A stretch of 64,000 bases of DNA from Micromonospora sediminimaris (GCA_900112325.1 FOLJ01000011.1:124001-188000); one strand, 5' to 3'. Positions 45,689 through 54,757 are shown, counted from the stretch's first letter. The notes: a model not told the origin generated them from the sequence alone. Program-made: numbers and translations.

Positions 45689-46777
45689 TCAGAGGGCGAG
45701 GGTGGCGGCGGCGGTGGTGCCGTTGGGTGGGGGGAGGAGTCGGGTGGGGACGTCTGCCGCCGCGAGGGCGGTGCGCAGGCGTTGCACATCGGTGCCGAAG
45801 CGGACCAACTGAAACGGGCCCACGGGGGTGGGTGGGGAACAGAGCACCAGGCCGGTCGCGTGGGCCGGCCAACCCGGCACGATGGGGATCAGCGCAGCGC
45901 GTACCTCATCGTCGGTGACCTGGGTGAAGACCGTGCCGGGCGCGATCACATCGGTGACCGAGGCGATCGCCAGCTCGACAGCGGCCGGGTCGGGTGCGGC
46001 TTCGCCCGGCTGGTCCGGCAGGGTGGCGGCGGCCGTCAACCCGGCCGCCCTCGCCTCGGCCGTGCCGAGCGAGAACAGGTCCATCGAGGCGTCCCGGACC
46101 AGGACCCGGGCGCCCTCGCCGTCACCTGACAGCGGCGACGTCAGATAACCGCGGATGACCGCGACCGGCATCTGATCGCACTTGCCCTTGATCAGTTCGC
46201 CCGCCGCGGCCAGCTCGTCGATCACCGCCATCTGCGTCAGCACAAGCTCGTTGCCGTACGGGTCGACCTCGCCCCGGTGGTCGCGGATGGCCTCCATTCC
46301 GGCGACGCCGAGGGCAACATCGGTCAGCCCGTTGCGCCAGGGGCGACCCATGGTGTCGCTGACCACGACCGCGACGTCCACGCCGTACCGGTCGCGCAGG
46401 CCGGCGCGGAGTGCGCGGGCCGAGGCGTCCGGGTCCTCGGGCAGCAGCACCAGCCGGGTCTTGTCGACGTTGGACGCGTCGATCCCGGCGGCGGCCATCA
46501 CGAAGCCGTGGCGGGTCTGCACGATCCGGGTCGAGCCGCGCGATGCCACCACCCGTACCGTCTCCGCCGCCAGCACCTCGTCGCGGACGGCCTGCCGATC
46601 GGGGCCGTCGGCGGGTACATCCACCAGCCGACCCTCGGCCTTCGAGATGATCTTGCTGGTCACCACCAGCACGTCCCCGTCGCGTAGCCAGGGCGCCGCG
46701 CTTCCGATCAGGACCGCCAGGTCGTCACCCTCGGTCACGTGCCCGATGCCGGGCACCGGCAGGATCTCCAGTCTCAC
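45689..46777 (-). CDS. cofE: coenzyme F420-0:L-glutamate ligase
   Basis: 362 residues. Adds glutamates to F420-0 with GTP. N-terminal LEILPVPGIGHVTEGDD, VVTSKIISKAEGRLVD, VVVSDTMGRPWRNGLTDVAL and GYDL-type segments are typical. The first 250 residues correspond to archaeal CofE. The C-terminal 110 residues are not the FMN-reductase domain found in mycobacterial FbiB, so dehydro-F420-0 reduction would need another protein. GTG 46777 overlaps the cofD stop as GTGA. Confidence 0.92.
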   Translation of the reverse strand: MRLEILPVPGIGHVTEGDDLAVLIGSAAPWLRDGDVLVVTSKIISKAEGRLVDVPADGPDRQAVRDEVLAAETVRVVASRGSTRIVQTRHGFVMAAAGIDASNVDKTRLVLLPEDPDASARALRAGLRDRYGVDVAVVVSDTMGRPWRNGLTDVALGVAGMEAIRDHRGEVDPYGNELVLTQMAVIDELAAAGELIKGKCDQMPVAVIRGYLTSPLSGDGEGARVLVRDASMDLFSLGTAEARAAGLTAAATLPDQPGEAAPDPAAVELAIASVTDVIAPGTVFTQVTDDEVRAALIPIVPGWPAHATGLVLCSPPTPVGPFQLVRFGTDVQRLRTALAAADVPTRLLPPPNGTTAAATLAL

Positions 46778-47721
46778 GTCAACTCCACCGCAGCGCGGAC
46801 CATCGCTGCCGTCGCCGCCTCGTCGGTCATCCGCAGCGGCACCGCGCGTACCGTCACGTCCGGCACCACCGTTGCGGCATCTTCCTCGGCCACCAACCAA
46901 CCGTCGAGCAGCCCGCCGCTGGCCCGGCCTCCGTACAGCCCGCCGACGCCGCCAGCGGTGCACTCCACGCCGACGACCGCCAGGCAACGGTCGGCCATGC
47001 CGCGTACCGGCGCGCCACCGATGATCGGCGACACGCCCACCACCGGGGCGGAAGCGCCCGCCACCGCCTCGCGCAGACCCGGTACGGCCAGGATCGGCGC
47101 GATACTGACCACCGGGTTGCTCGGTGCCACGAGCACCACATCGGCGCCGGCGACCGCCTCGGTCACGCCGGGTGCCGGCTTCGCCGACTCCGCCCCCACG
47201 AAGACGAACCGGTGAGTCGGGATCTGCGCCCGGTACCGTACCCACCACTCCTGGAAGTGGATCGCCCGCTGGCCACCGTCGACGTCGACGACCGCATGCG
47301 TCTCCAGGCGGTCGTCGGTCGCCGGCAGCAGCCGTACGCCGGGCTGCCAGCGTGCCGCCAGCGCCTCGGTGACCTGATGCAGCGGGTAGCCGGCGTCGAG
47401 CATGGTGGTGCGCACCAGGTGGGTGGCGATGTCCCGGTCACCCAGCCCGAACCAGCTCGGCTCGGCACCGTACGCCGCCAGCTCGTCCTTGACCGTCCAG
47501 CTCTCGTCGACGCGCCCCCAGCCCCGCTGCGGGTCGGCGCCGCCGCCGAGCGTGTAAAGCACGCTGTCCAGGTCCGGGCAGATCCGGAGCCCGTGCAGCC
47601 GCAGATCGTCGCCGACGTTGACCACCGCGGTCACCTCGGCGCCCACCTCGCGGGCGTACGCCCGCACTCCCAGCAGGAACCGGGCACCGCCGATTCCGCC
47701 GGTCAGAACCACGATGCGCAT
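46774..47721 (-). CDS. cofD: 2-phospho-L-lactate/phosphoenolpyruvate transferase CofD (FbiA)
   Basis: 315 residues. Transfers the phospho-lactyl or enolpyruvyl group from its guanosine diphosphate donor to Fo, making (dehydro-)F420-0. N-terminal VLTGGIGGARFLLG, NVGDDLRLHGLRICPDLDS, and VLVAPSNPVVSI are diagnostic. The four-base GTGA overlap with cofE couples the last two steps of F420 assembly. Actinobacterial enzymes prefer the PEP route, from family knowledge. Confidence 0.95.
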   Translation of the reverse strand: MRIVVLTGGIGGARFLLGVRAYAREVGAEVTAVVNVGDDLRLHGLRICPDLDSVLYTLGGGADPQRGWGRVDESWTVKDELAAYGAEPSWFGLGDRDIATHLVRTTMLDAGYPLHQVTEALAARWQPGVRLLPATDDRLETHAVVDVDGGQRAIHFQEWWVRYRAQIPTHRFVFVGAESAKPAPGVTEAVAGADVVLVAPSNPVVSIAPILAVPGLREAVAGASAPVVGVSPIIGGAPVRGMADRCLAVVGVECTAGGVGGLYGGRASGGLLDGWLVAEEDAATVVPDVTVRAVPLRMTDEAATAAMVRAAVELT

Positions 47722-47773
47722 CCGCCCATCCTCGCCTACGTGATGCCTCCGGCAGGCGACTGCCCCGGGAGAC

Positions 47774-47779
47774 TAGGCT
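47774..47779 (+). promoter_or_regulatory. -10-like box before the TQ-motif membrane protein gene
   Basis: TAGGCT fits TANNNT. It leaves a leader of about 35 bases, with AGGGAGAG before the GTG at 47819. Confidence 0.4.
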
Positions 47780-47818
47780 CACGTCGGCATCTGTCCGCTT
47801 TCGCCCCAGGGAGAGTTC

Positions 47819-48862
47819 GTGACCAGCCCCGCCGAGCCCCCACCCACCGACCCGACCCCGGCCCGCCAGGTGACCGGGCCGCTGCGTGAACTCGTCGCCC
47901 TCGTGCTCCTGGGGGCGAACGCCGTCTTCCTCTTCGTGGGGCTGATCCGGCTGCTCACCCCGCAGGGCGCCTACAGCACGGTGACCGGCCGGGCCGCCAG
48001 CTCGTTCTTCGCCTTCATCGGCGTCGAGGCCGTCGTCCTTCCGGTGCTGGCGGTACTGCTGGCCACGCATCTCGCCCCGACCGTCGGTCGGGCGAAACTG
48101 ATCACGCAGGTGGCGCTGATCGAGTACGCGGTCAGTGCCGTGCTCGGCGGTCTGACCATGCTGATCTGGGTGGTCGGTCGGCTGGCCGAAGCGCAGCTCT
48201 TCGACGCGATGACCGGCCTGCTCACCCGGGTCGCGTGGGTGGCCTTGTTCGCGGCGGCCGCATACGTGGTGTGGAGTGTGTGGCAGCGGCTCTACCACGT
48301 GCCCCGGCCCAAGCCCGAGCCCGGCCTGTACGGCACGCCGCAGCAGGGCTGGCCGCAGCCTGGCGGCCCGGGCCAGTTCGGTGGCCAGCCCGGTCACCAG
48401 GGCGGTGGTTGGACGCCGCCCGGCCAGTCGGGTGGTTGGCCGGGTGCCGAACGGCCCGCCGGCTATCCGGCCGGCTACCCCGGCTCCGGCCAGCCGGGCT
48501 GGCCAATGGCTGGCCAGGCACCCTCCGCCGGAGGTCCGCCGGAGTCCCCGCACACCTGGCCGCCGCACGGTCAGCCGGCGGTGCCACCGCAGTCGGCCGC
48601 GCCGTCCTCGCCGGCCGCACCGCCGTTCGGGCAGCCCGCCTCGGCCGACCCGACGCAGAGCATTCCGCGCCAGGGCGATCCGGCCGGAAACTCCCCGCGC
48701 GAGGGTGCCGAGCCGACCCAGGCGATCCCGCACCAGAGCGCCGAGCCGACTCAGGCGATTCCGCGACCGGGCGACGGTGACGCCGGCCCGTCGGTTCCTC
48801 GGCCGGGCGACGGAGAGGCCGACCGCACCCAGCGGATCGACCCGGGCGACCAGCCCGGCTGA
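47819..48862 (+). CDS. four-helix membrane protein with Pro-rich tail and repeated TQ motifs
   Basis: 347 residues. Four hydrophobic helices (about 25-160, LRELVALVLLGANAVFLFVG to RVAWVALFAAAAYVVWSVWQ) then a long Pro/Gly/Gln-rich disordered tail. The end of the tail has DPTQSIP, EPTQAIP twice and RTQRIDPGDQPG: repeated Thr-Gln elements like those phosphorylated by actinobacterial Ser/Thr kinases and read by FHA domains. No enzymatic role is evident. Confidence 0.75.
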   Translation: MTSPAEPPPTDPTPARQVTGPLRELVALVLLGANAVFLFVGLIRLLTPQGAYSTVTGRAASSFFAFIGVEAVVLPVLAVLLATHLAPTVGRAKLITQVALIEYAVSAVLGGLTMLIWVVGRLAEAQLFDAMTGLLTRVAWVALFAAAAYVVWSVWQRLYHVPRPKPEPGLYGTPQQGWPQPGGPGQFGGQPGHQGGGWTPPGQSGGWPGAERPAGYPAGYPGSGQPGWPMAGQAPSAGGPPESPHTWPPHGQPAVPPQSAAPSSPAAPPFGQPASADPTQSIPRQGDPAGNSPREGAEPTQAIPHQSAEPTQAIPRPGDGDAGPSVPRPGDGEADRTQRIDPGDQPG

Positions 48863-48954
48863 GCGACCGCAGGGATCGGGCCGCGCCAGGCCCCGCTGCC
48901 CTCGGGGCCACGTGCGGTTGCCCACGGGCCGGGGCCGGACCGGGCCGCAGCGCA

Positions 48955-48960
48955 TAGGCT
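48955..48960 (+). promoter_or_regulatory. -10 box of a probable leaderless fbiC promoter
   Basis: TAGGCT ends six bases before the fbiC ATG; no Shine-Dalgarno lies in between. Confidence 0.5.
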
Positions 48961-48966
48961 GAGCGG

Positions 48967-51546
48967 ATGGTTGATCAGAGCGAGCCCGGGTCGGGTGACG
49001 GGGGCGTACGGCGGGCACTACGTCGCGCCGCCACCGGGCGGGCGCTCGACGTCGACGAGGCGTCGACCCTGCTGACCGCCCGGGGCACGGCCCTGGAGGA
49101 ACTGCTCGGCATCGCCGGTGCGATCCGTGACGCGGGTCTGCGGGACGCCGGCCGGCCCGGCGTGGTGACGTACTCGAAGAAGGTCTTCATTCCGCTGACC
49201 CGGCTCTGCCGGGACCGTTGCCACTACTGCACGTTCGCCACGGTGCCGCACCGGCTGCCGGCGGCCTTCCTCGACCGCGACGAGGTGCTGGCCATCGCCC
49301 GGGCCGGTGCGGCACAGGGCTGCAAGGAGGCCCTGTTCACCCTCGGTGACCGACCGGAGGAGCGTTGGCCGGCCGCCCGACAGTGGCTGGACGAACGCGG
49401 CTACGGGTCCACTCTGGATTACGTACGGGCCTGCGCCGTCGCGGTGCTGGAGGAGACCGGCCTGCTGCCGCACCTGAACCCGGGCGTGCTCTCCTGGGCG
49501 GAACTGCAGCGGCTCAAGCCGGTGGCGCCGAGCATGGGGATGATGCTGGAGACCACGGCCACCCGGCTGTGGTCCGAGCCCGGCGGTCCGCACTACGGCT
49601 CACCGGACAAGGAGCCGGCGGTGCGGTTGCGGGTGCTCGACGACGCCGGGCGGGTCGGCGTTCCGTTCACCACCGGCATCCTGATCGGCATCGGCGAGAC
49701 CCTCGCCGAACGGGTCGACGCGATCTTCGCGATCCGGCGTACCCACCGCGAATACGGCCACCTCCAGGAGGTGATCGTGCAGAATTTCCGGGCGAAGCCG
49801 GACACGGCGATGCGGGGCATGCCCGACGCCGAGCTGCACGATCTCGCGGCCACCGTGGCGGTGGCCCGGGTGCTGTTGGGCCCGAAGGCCCGCATCCAGG
49901 CCCCACCGAACCTCATCGCCGGCGAGTACGACCTGCTGCTGCGGGCGGGTATCGACGACTGGGGCGGCGTCTCACCGGTGACCCCGGACCACGTCAACCC
50001 GGAGCGTCCCTGGCCGCAACTCGACGTACTGGCGGCCCGTACCGCGGCGGCTGGCTTCACGCTCCGGGAACGGTTGACCGTCTACCCGGAGTACGTCCAG
50101 GCCGGCGAGCCGTGGCTGGACGCCCGGCTGCTGCCGCACGTGACCGCGCTTGCCGACCCGACGACCGGGCTGGCGGTCGAGGCGGCCCGCCCGGTGGGCC
50201 GGCCGTGGCAGGAGCCCGACGAGACCTTCGGCGGACGGACCGACCTGCACGCCACAATCGACACCGCGGGGCGTACGGACGACCGCCGGGGCGACTTCGA
50301 CCACGTCTACGGCGACTGGGCGGAGGTCGCCGCGAAGGCGGCCGTGCCGCCGGGACGAGCCGGTGTCGACGCTGGCCCGGCACCCGAGGCGGTGCACCGT
50401 GCCGGGGCCGGCCGGCAGGCCACCGCCGGCTCGGGCGACGCCGACCTGCGGACCGGGTTGCGGTTGGCCGCCGAGGATCCGGCGGCGCTGCTGGAGCCCC
50501 GGCACGCCGAGGCCGCGCTGGCGCTGTTCGGCGCGGACGGTCCGGCCCTGGACGAGTTGTGCCGCATCGCCGACGAGCTGCGCCGCTCCGCCGTGGGTGA
50601 CGACGTGACCTACGTGGTCAACCGCAACATCAACTTCTCCAACGTCTGCTATGTGGGCTGCCGGTTCTGTGCCTTCGCGCAGCGGGAACGGGACGCCGAC
50701 GCGTACCGGCTCTCGGTGGAGCAGGTCGCGGACCGGGCGCAGGAGGCGTGGGCGGCCGGAGCCGGCGAGGTCTGCCTCCAGGGCGGCATCGACCCGAAGC
50801 TGCCGGTGACGATCTACGCCGACCTGGTCCGGGCGATCAAGGCCCGGGTGCCGCAGATGCACGTGCACGCCTTCTCGCCGATGGAGATCGTCACCGCCGC
50901 CGCCAAGGCCGGTGTGTCGGTGCGGGAGTGGTTGGCCGGGCTGCGCGAGGCGGGACTTGACACCATCCCGGGCACCGCGGCGGAGATCCTCGACGACGAG
51001 GTGCGCTGGGTGCTCACCAAGGGCAAGTTGCCGACCGCCGCCTGGGTGGAGGTGGTCAGCACGGCCCACGAGCTGGGCATCCGATCCAGCTCCACGATGA
51101 TGTACGGCCACGTCGACCATCCCGCGCACTGGCTGGCGCACTTCCGGGTGCTTGCCGGGGTGCAGGACCGCACCGGCGGGTTCACCGAGTTCGTGGCGCT
51201 GCCGTTCGTGCACACGAACGCCCCGATCTACCTCGCCGGCATCGCCCGACCCGGTCCGACGTGGCGGGAGAACCGGGTGGTGCACGCGATGGCGCGGGTG
51301 CTGTTGCACGGCCGGATCGACAACATCCAGTGCTCCTGGGTGAAGCTGGGCGACGCCGGCACCGCGGAGCTGCTGCGCAGCGGCTGCAACGACCTGGGCG
51401 GCACGCTGATGGAGGAGACCATCTCGCGGATGGCCGGGTCCGGCAACGGGTCGGCGCGTACCGAGGAGCAGTTGCGGGCCATCGCGGCGACCGCCGGCCG
51501 GCCGGCGCGTAGGCGTACGACTGCGTACGGTCACATCGCGGCCTAG
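48967..51546 (+). CDS. fbiC: FbiC, fused CofG-CofH 7,8-didemethyl-8-hydroxy-5-deazariboflavin (Fo) synthase
   Basis: 859 residues, two radical SAM domains in one chain. CofG-type part: 4Fe-4S ligands Cys81, Cys85, Cys88 in CRDRCHYC. CofH-type part: Cys561, Cys565, Cys568 in CYVGCRFC. Makes the Fo chromophore from the flavin precursor and tyrosine, the first committed F420 step. The linker (about 455-510) is Ala/Gly-rich. In mycobacteria fbiC lies elsewhere; here it is close to cofE-cofD, so the local F420 set is nearly complete. Confidence 0.96.
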   Translation: MVDQSEPGSGDGGVRRALRRAATGRALDVDEASTLLTARGTALEELLGIAGAIRDAGLRDAGRPGVVTYSKKVFIPLTRLCRDRCHYCTFATVPHRLPAAFLDRDEVLAIARAGAAQGCKEALFTLGDRPEERWPAARQWLDERGYGSTLDYVRACAVAVLEETGLLPHLNPGVLSWAELQRLKPVAPSMGMMLETTATRLWSEPGGPHYGSPDKEPAVRLRVLDDAGRVGVPFTTGILIGIGETLAERVDAIFAIRRTHREYGHLQEVIVQNFRAKPDTAMRGMPDAELHDLAATVAVARVLLGPKARIQAPPNLIAGEYDLLLRAGIDDWGGVSPVTPDHVNPERPWPQLDVLAARTAAAGFTLRERLTVYPEYVQAGEPWLDARLLPHVTALADPTTGLAVEAARPVGRPWQEPDETFGGRTDLHATIDTAGRTDDRRGDFDHVYGDWAEVAAKAAVPPGRAGVDAGPAPEAVHRAGAGRQATAGSGDADLRTGLRLAAEDPAALLEPRHAEAALALFGADGPALDELCRIADELRRSAVGDDVTYVVNRNINFSNVCYVGCRFCAFAQRERDADAYRLSVEQVADRAQEAWAAGAGEVCLQGGIDPKLPVTIYADLVRAIKARVPQMHVHAFSPMEIVTAAAKAGVSVREWLAGLREAGLDTIPGTAAEILDDEVRWVLTKGKLPTAAWVEVVSTAHELGIRSSSTMMYGHVDHPAHWLAHFRVLAGVQDRTGGFTEFVALPFVHTNAPIYLAGIARPGPTWRENRVVHAMARVLLHGRIDNIQCSWVKLGDAGTAELLRSGCNDLGGTLMEETISRMAGSGNGSARTEEQLRAIAATAGRPARRRTTAYGHIAA

Positions 51547-51583
51547 CGTCGAACCTTCGCCCGCCGCCGGACGTACCTGTCGA

Positions 51584-51618
51584 TGCCGGCGGCGGCACGG
51601 CGAGGACCGCCGCCGGCA
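51584..51618 (+). terminator. terminator hairpin after fbiC
   Basis: A perfect 12-bp stem (51584-51595 with 51607-51618), 11-base loop, 38 bases past the fbiC stop; no U-run. Confidence 0.6.
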
Positions 51619-51702
51619 CCCCTCCCGGGGGCCCGGCGCGGTTTGTCGTGACCCCCGTCCGTCACCGCGGGCGCCTGCGCGCCGCCGCCGGAAAGGTTGG
51701 TC

Positions 51703-51987
51703 ATGATCACTGAGAAGCGAAGGCGGCGTTTGCCGAAACTGACCCGCCGGCAGACAATCACCGCCGCGGCCAGTGCCACCCTCGGTGCCGCCGCGCTCGC
51801 GGTACCGGGGCTTTCCCTGGCCGGTGACGGCGACGACAAGACGGCGGCCGGCACCGACGAGACGATCGTCGTGCATCTGCGGGACGCCCGGTCCGGCACC
51901 ATGGACGTCTTCGTCGGCCAGTCCCGCATCGAGGTGCGGGACCGTGGCCTGGCGGATCGGCTGCGTCGCGCCGCCGCCCGGCGCTGA
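51703..51987 (+). CDS. small Tat-signal protein
   Basis: 94 residues. Basic N-terminus with twin arginine in KLTRRQTITAAASATLGAAA, a hydrophobic core, and a probable cleavage region after about residue 40. The mature part is short and charged (ETIVVHLRDARSGTMDVFVG). ATG 51703 has GAAAGG six bases upstream. It is first in a trio with the DUF4331 and small genes. Function unknown. Confidence 0.7.
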   Translation: MITEKRRRRLPKLTRRQTITAAASATLGAAALAVPGLSLAGDGDDKTAAGTDETIVVHLRDARSGTMDVFVGQSRIEVRDRGLADRLRRAAARR

Positions 51988-52231
51988 GCCCGTGCACACC
52001 CGAGCCCGCGCCGCCACAGCGGCCACCCCGCCCGCCGTCGCCGTGGGTATCGCCCCGCGCGGTGTCACCGTCTGCGGATGCGGGCGTGTTGCGCGGCACG
52101 TCCGGTCCCGCCGTCGGCGCTGAGCGTTCCGCCGGTCCGACCCAGCCGGCAGGTCCGGCACTCCCGGCCCGGACCTCGATCCCCCGGCCGGCCAACCCGA
52201 TTGACTCTTCGCCCAGTGAGGTGGGTTCGTC

Positions 52232-53626
52232 ATGTCTTCACATCGTGAGGCACCGGAGATCGCCAAGGATCCGGTCGCTGACTCATCCGACCTGTACGCG
52301 TTCGTCACCCCGGACCGCCCGGACACGGTGACGCTGATCGCCAACTACGTGCCGTTGCAGTTGCCCTCGGGCGGCCCCAACTTCTTCGAGTTCGGCGACG
52401 ACGTGCGGTACGAGATCCACATCGACAATGACGGTGACGGACAGCCGGACGTCACCTACCGTTTCGAATTCACCACCGAGATCACCAATCCGAACAGCTT
52501 TCTCTACAACACCGGGCCGATCGACGCGCTTGACAGCGAGAACTGGAACCGCAGGCAGTTCTACAGCCTGACCCGGATCGTCGGCGGCCGGGAGCAACGG
52601 TTGGCCCGCAAGCTGCCCTGCCCGCCGTGCAACGTGGGCCCACTGTCCACACCGGACTACGGGGATCTGGTTCGCCAGGCGACCTTCAAGCTCTCCACCG
52701 GCGAGCGGGTCTTCGCCGGTCAGCGTGCCGACGGCTTCTTCGTGGACCTGGGCGCGATCTTCGACCTCGGTACGCTTCGGCCGTTCCAGCAGTTGCACGT
52801 CGCCGGTAAGAAGATCTTCAAGGAGGCCGGTGAGCCGGTCAACGCCACCGACCGGTTGAACGTGCACAGCCTGGCGTTGCAGGTGCCGGTGGAGCGGCTG
52901 CGCCGCCGCGCCGACCGGTACCACTGGCAGGAACCCGCCTCGGTGATCGGGGTGTGGACCTCGGCTTCCCGTCGGCAGGTGCGAGTGCTCGGCGACCGGG
53001 TGGCGGCCGACACCAACGCCGGGCCGTTCACGCAGGTGTCCAGGTTGGGCAACCCGTTGTTCAACGAGGTCATCGTGCCGATGGCGCAGAAGGACCTGTG
53101 GAACACCCTGCCCCCGTCGGAGGACAAGCGGTTCGCCGAGTTCGTCGAGCGGCCCGAACTGGCCGCCCTGCTGCCGGTGCTCTACCCCGATGTCTTCCCC
53201 AACCTGGACAAACTGAACAGGTCGAAGAAGGCCCGCGCTGACCTGGTCGCCATACTGCTCACCGGCATCCCGGAGGGCCTGATCGACGGCTTCACCAACA
53301 CCACCGGGGACGTCCAGGCGGACATGCTCCGGCTGAACACGGCGATCCCGCCGGCCCGTCGGCCCAACCGCTTCGGTGTGCTCGGCGGCGATCTCGCGGG
53401 CTTCCCGAACGGCCGGCGGGTGACCGACGACGTGGTGACAATTGCGCTGCGCGCAATCGCGGGGCTGACGGTGCCGTTGGTAGACCGGAAGTTCCAGCCG
53501 GACGAGGCGGCGGGAGCGGTGACGCCGGGGCTCAGCGCGGCGGACGTGACCGCGCCGTTCCTGCGCAAGTTCCCGTTCCTCGGTACGCCCTACGACGGGT
53601 TCAACAACCCGTCGACGGAGTCCTGA
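52232..53626 (+). CDS. DUF4331 family protein
   Basis: 464 residues. N-terminal SSHREAPEIAKDPVADSSDL (the DUF4331 opening), then RPDTVTLIANYVPLQ, a FGDDVRYEIHIDNDGDGQPD calcium-site-like stretch, and repeated beta segments; the C-terminus has FPNGRRVTDDVVTIALRA. No signal peptide is seen at this start, although relatives are often exported. GAGGTG upstream supports ATG 52232. Function unknown. Confidence 0.85.
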   Translation: MSSHREAPEIAKDPVADSSDLYAFVTPDRPDTVTLIANYVPLQLPSGGPNFFEFGDDVRYEIHIDNDGDGQPDVTYRFEFTTEITNPNSFLYNTGPIDALDSENWNRRQFYSLTRIVGGREQRLARKLPCPPCNVGPLSTPDYGDLVRQATFKLSTGERVFAGQRADGFFVDLGAIFDLGTLRPFQQLHVAGKKIFKEAGEPVNATDRLNVHSLALQVPVERLRRRADRYHWQEPASVIGVWTSASRRQVRVLGDRVAADTNAGPFTQVSRLGNPLFNEVIVPMAQKDLWNTLPPSEDKRFAEFVERPELAALLPVLYPDVFPNLDKLNRSKKARADLVAILLTGIPEGLIDGFTNTTGDVQADMLRLNTAIPPARRPNRFGVLGGDLAGFPNGRRVTDDVVTIALRAIAGLTVPLVDRKFQPDEAAGAVTPGLSAADVTAPFLRKFPFLGTPYDGFNNPSTES

Positions 53627-53642
53627 GTCGAAGGTGAGGCAG

Positions 53643-53993
53643 ATGAGCGGACACGAGCACGCCCACACGTACGGCCCCTCGGGTACCGGGACGGTCGTCC
53701 TCGACCTGGGCGGGGACACCGGCGCCCTGATCATCTACACCGGACGGCAACTGCTTGGTCGGGAAATTGAAGTGAGCCGAGCCGATCGCGACGGCGACCC
53801 GCGTACGCACTCCGCCGTACGGGAGCGGCGGGTCAGGGACGGCACCTTCCACAGCGCCGTCTACCCGGACCTCCCGGCGGGTGTCTATACCGTTTGGTGG
53901 GACAGCGAAACGCCCGTCGGATCGGTCACCGTGACCGGCGGCGTGGTCGCCGAATTCGCCTTACCGACCAGCTTGAACGCGTCTAGCGACTGA
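53643..53993 (+). CDS. small beta-rich protein downstream of DUF4331
   Basis: 116 residues. Predicted mostly beta-strand (GTVVLDLGGDTGALIIYTGR, then AVYPDLPAGVYTVWWD, then GSVTVTGGVVAEFAL) and His-rich at the start (HEHAHTYG). Ribosome binding site GGTGAGG before ATG 53643. It lies 16 bases past the DUF4331 stop, probably same operon. Function unknown. Confidence 0.7.
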   Translation: MSGHEHAHTYGPSGTGTVVLDLGGDTGALIIYTGRQLLGREIEVSRADRDGDPRTHSAVRERRVRDGTFHSAVYPDLPAGVYTVWWDSETPVGSVTVTGGVVAEFALPTSLNASSD

Positions 53994-54011
53994 CCGCCGG
54001 CACCTCCGCCC

Positions 54012-54046
54012 ACCGCGTCCCGTCCACATTGTGGGCGGGACGCGGT
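54012..54046 (+). terminator. terminator hairpin after the DUF4331 trio
   Basis: A 16-bp stem closed by a three-base ATT loop (left arm 54012-54027, right arm 54031-54046, one wobble), 19 bases beyond the stop at 53993. Confidence 0.7.
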
Positions 54047-54318
54047 CGTCGTTCACCCGCTCGGCGGGCAGGGTTGGCGAAGTCGGGATAACCTTGCGCG
54101 TCAAGATCAACGGATCTTGATGGCGGCCTCCTCGGCGTGGACGCGAAGGCCTATCGCTTCGGCGGCGCTCGGTGCGCCACGGGAGAAAACTCGGGCAACT
54201 CGCCGGGGAGGGCGTTACTCGGCCGGGGTCTGAATCGATAGGGCAGGGCGAGACCCGGGTGGTACGGACGGCCGTCCGGGACGCGTGTCGGGAGGGTGAC
54301 TCCATTATCAAGTTTGGC

Positions 54319-54348
54319 TTGACGGCGCACGCATTACACGCGTGTAAT
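54319..54348 (+). promoter_or_regulatory. whiB2 promoter with 16-bp palindromic operator
   Basis: TTGACG (54319-54324), an 18-base spacer and TGTAAT (54343-54348) form a good housekeeping-type promoter. A perfect palindrome ATTACACGCGTGTAAT (54333-54348) covers the -10 box, so a dimeric regulator binding there would block polymerase. The leader to the ATG at 54466 would be about 110 bases. The rest of 53994-54465 has the terminator and no gene. Confidence 0.6.
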
Positions 54349-54465
54349 TTGAATGGGGTTGTTCGCACGGAACGCACGATAACGGGACCGGACGGACAAA
54401 AGCACGCCTTTCGCGTGGGGGGTTGCAGCGGCGACGACGCCGGTGCGCGACAAGGAGGCAACTGA

Positions 54466-54723
54466 ATGGACGGCCAGCTCGAGGCGGCCGACCTGCTCGG
54501 AAACGCGCCGGAGTGGCAGGAGCGGGCCCTGTGCTCGCAGACCGACCCGGAGGCGTTCTTCCCCGAGAAGGGCGGCTCGACCCGCGAGGCGAAGCGCATC
54601 TGCTCGCGGTGCGAGGTCAAGACGGAGTGCCTCGAATACGCTCTCGGCCACGACGAGCGGTTCGGGATCTGGGGTGGGCTCTCCGAAAGGGAGCGGCGCA
54701 AGCTCAAGCGCCGGGCGGCCTAG
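54466..54723 (+). CDS. whiB2: WhiB-family iron-sulfur regulator, WhiB2 (WhmD) type
   Basis: 85 residues. Four conserved cysteines (Cys23, Cys46, Cys49, Cys55; C-x22-C-x2-C-x5-C) bind a [4Fe-4S] cluster. The G(I/V)WGG turn (GIWGGLSERERR) is followed by the basic tail KLKRRAA. WhiB2 proteins partner the primary sigma factor and are tied to septation and sporulation. Synteny with fbiA/fbiB, the zincin-like and DUF3499 genes supports WhiB2. AAGGAGG precedes the start. Confidence 0.93.
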   Translation: MDGQLEAADLLGNAPEWQERALCSQTDPEAFFPEKGGSTREAKRICSRCEVKTECLEYALGHDERFGIWGGLSERERRKLKRRAA

Positions 54724-54736
54724 GTCGACGTGGGGC

Positions 54737-54757
54737 GGGACGGTTGGGGGCCGTCCC
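54737..54757 (+). terminator. short hairpin after whiB2
   Basis: A seven-bp stem GGGACGG/CCGTCCC with G-rich loop, 14 bases past the stop. Outer C/G-rich flanks could extend it with a mismatch. Confidence 0.4.

Noticed and set aside
54333..54348. Canonical BldD site
   Set aside because: Half-site spacing is one base longer than the BldD consensus, so only an unspecified operator is claimed.
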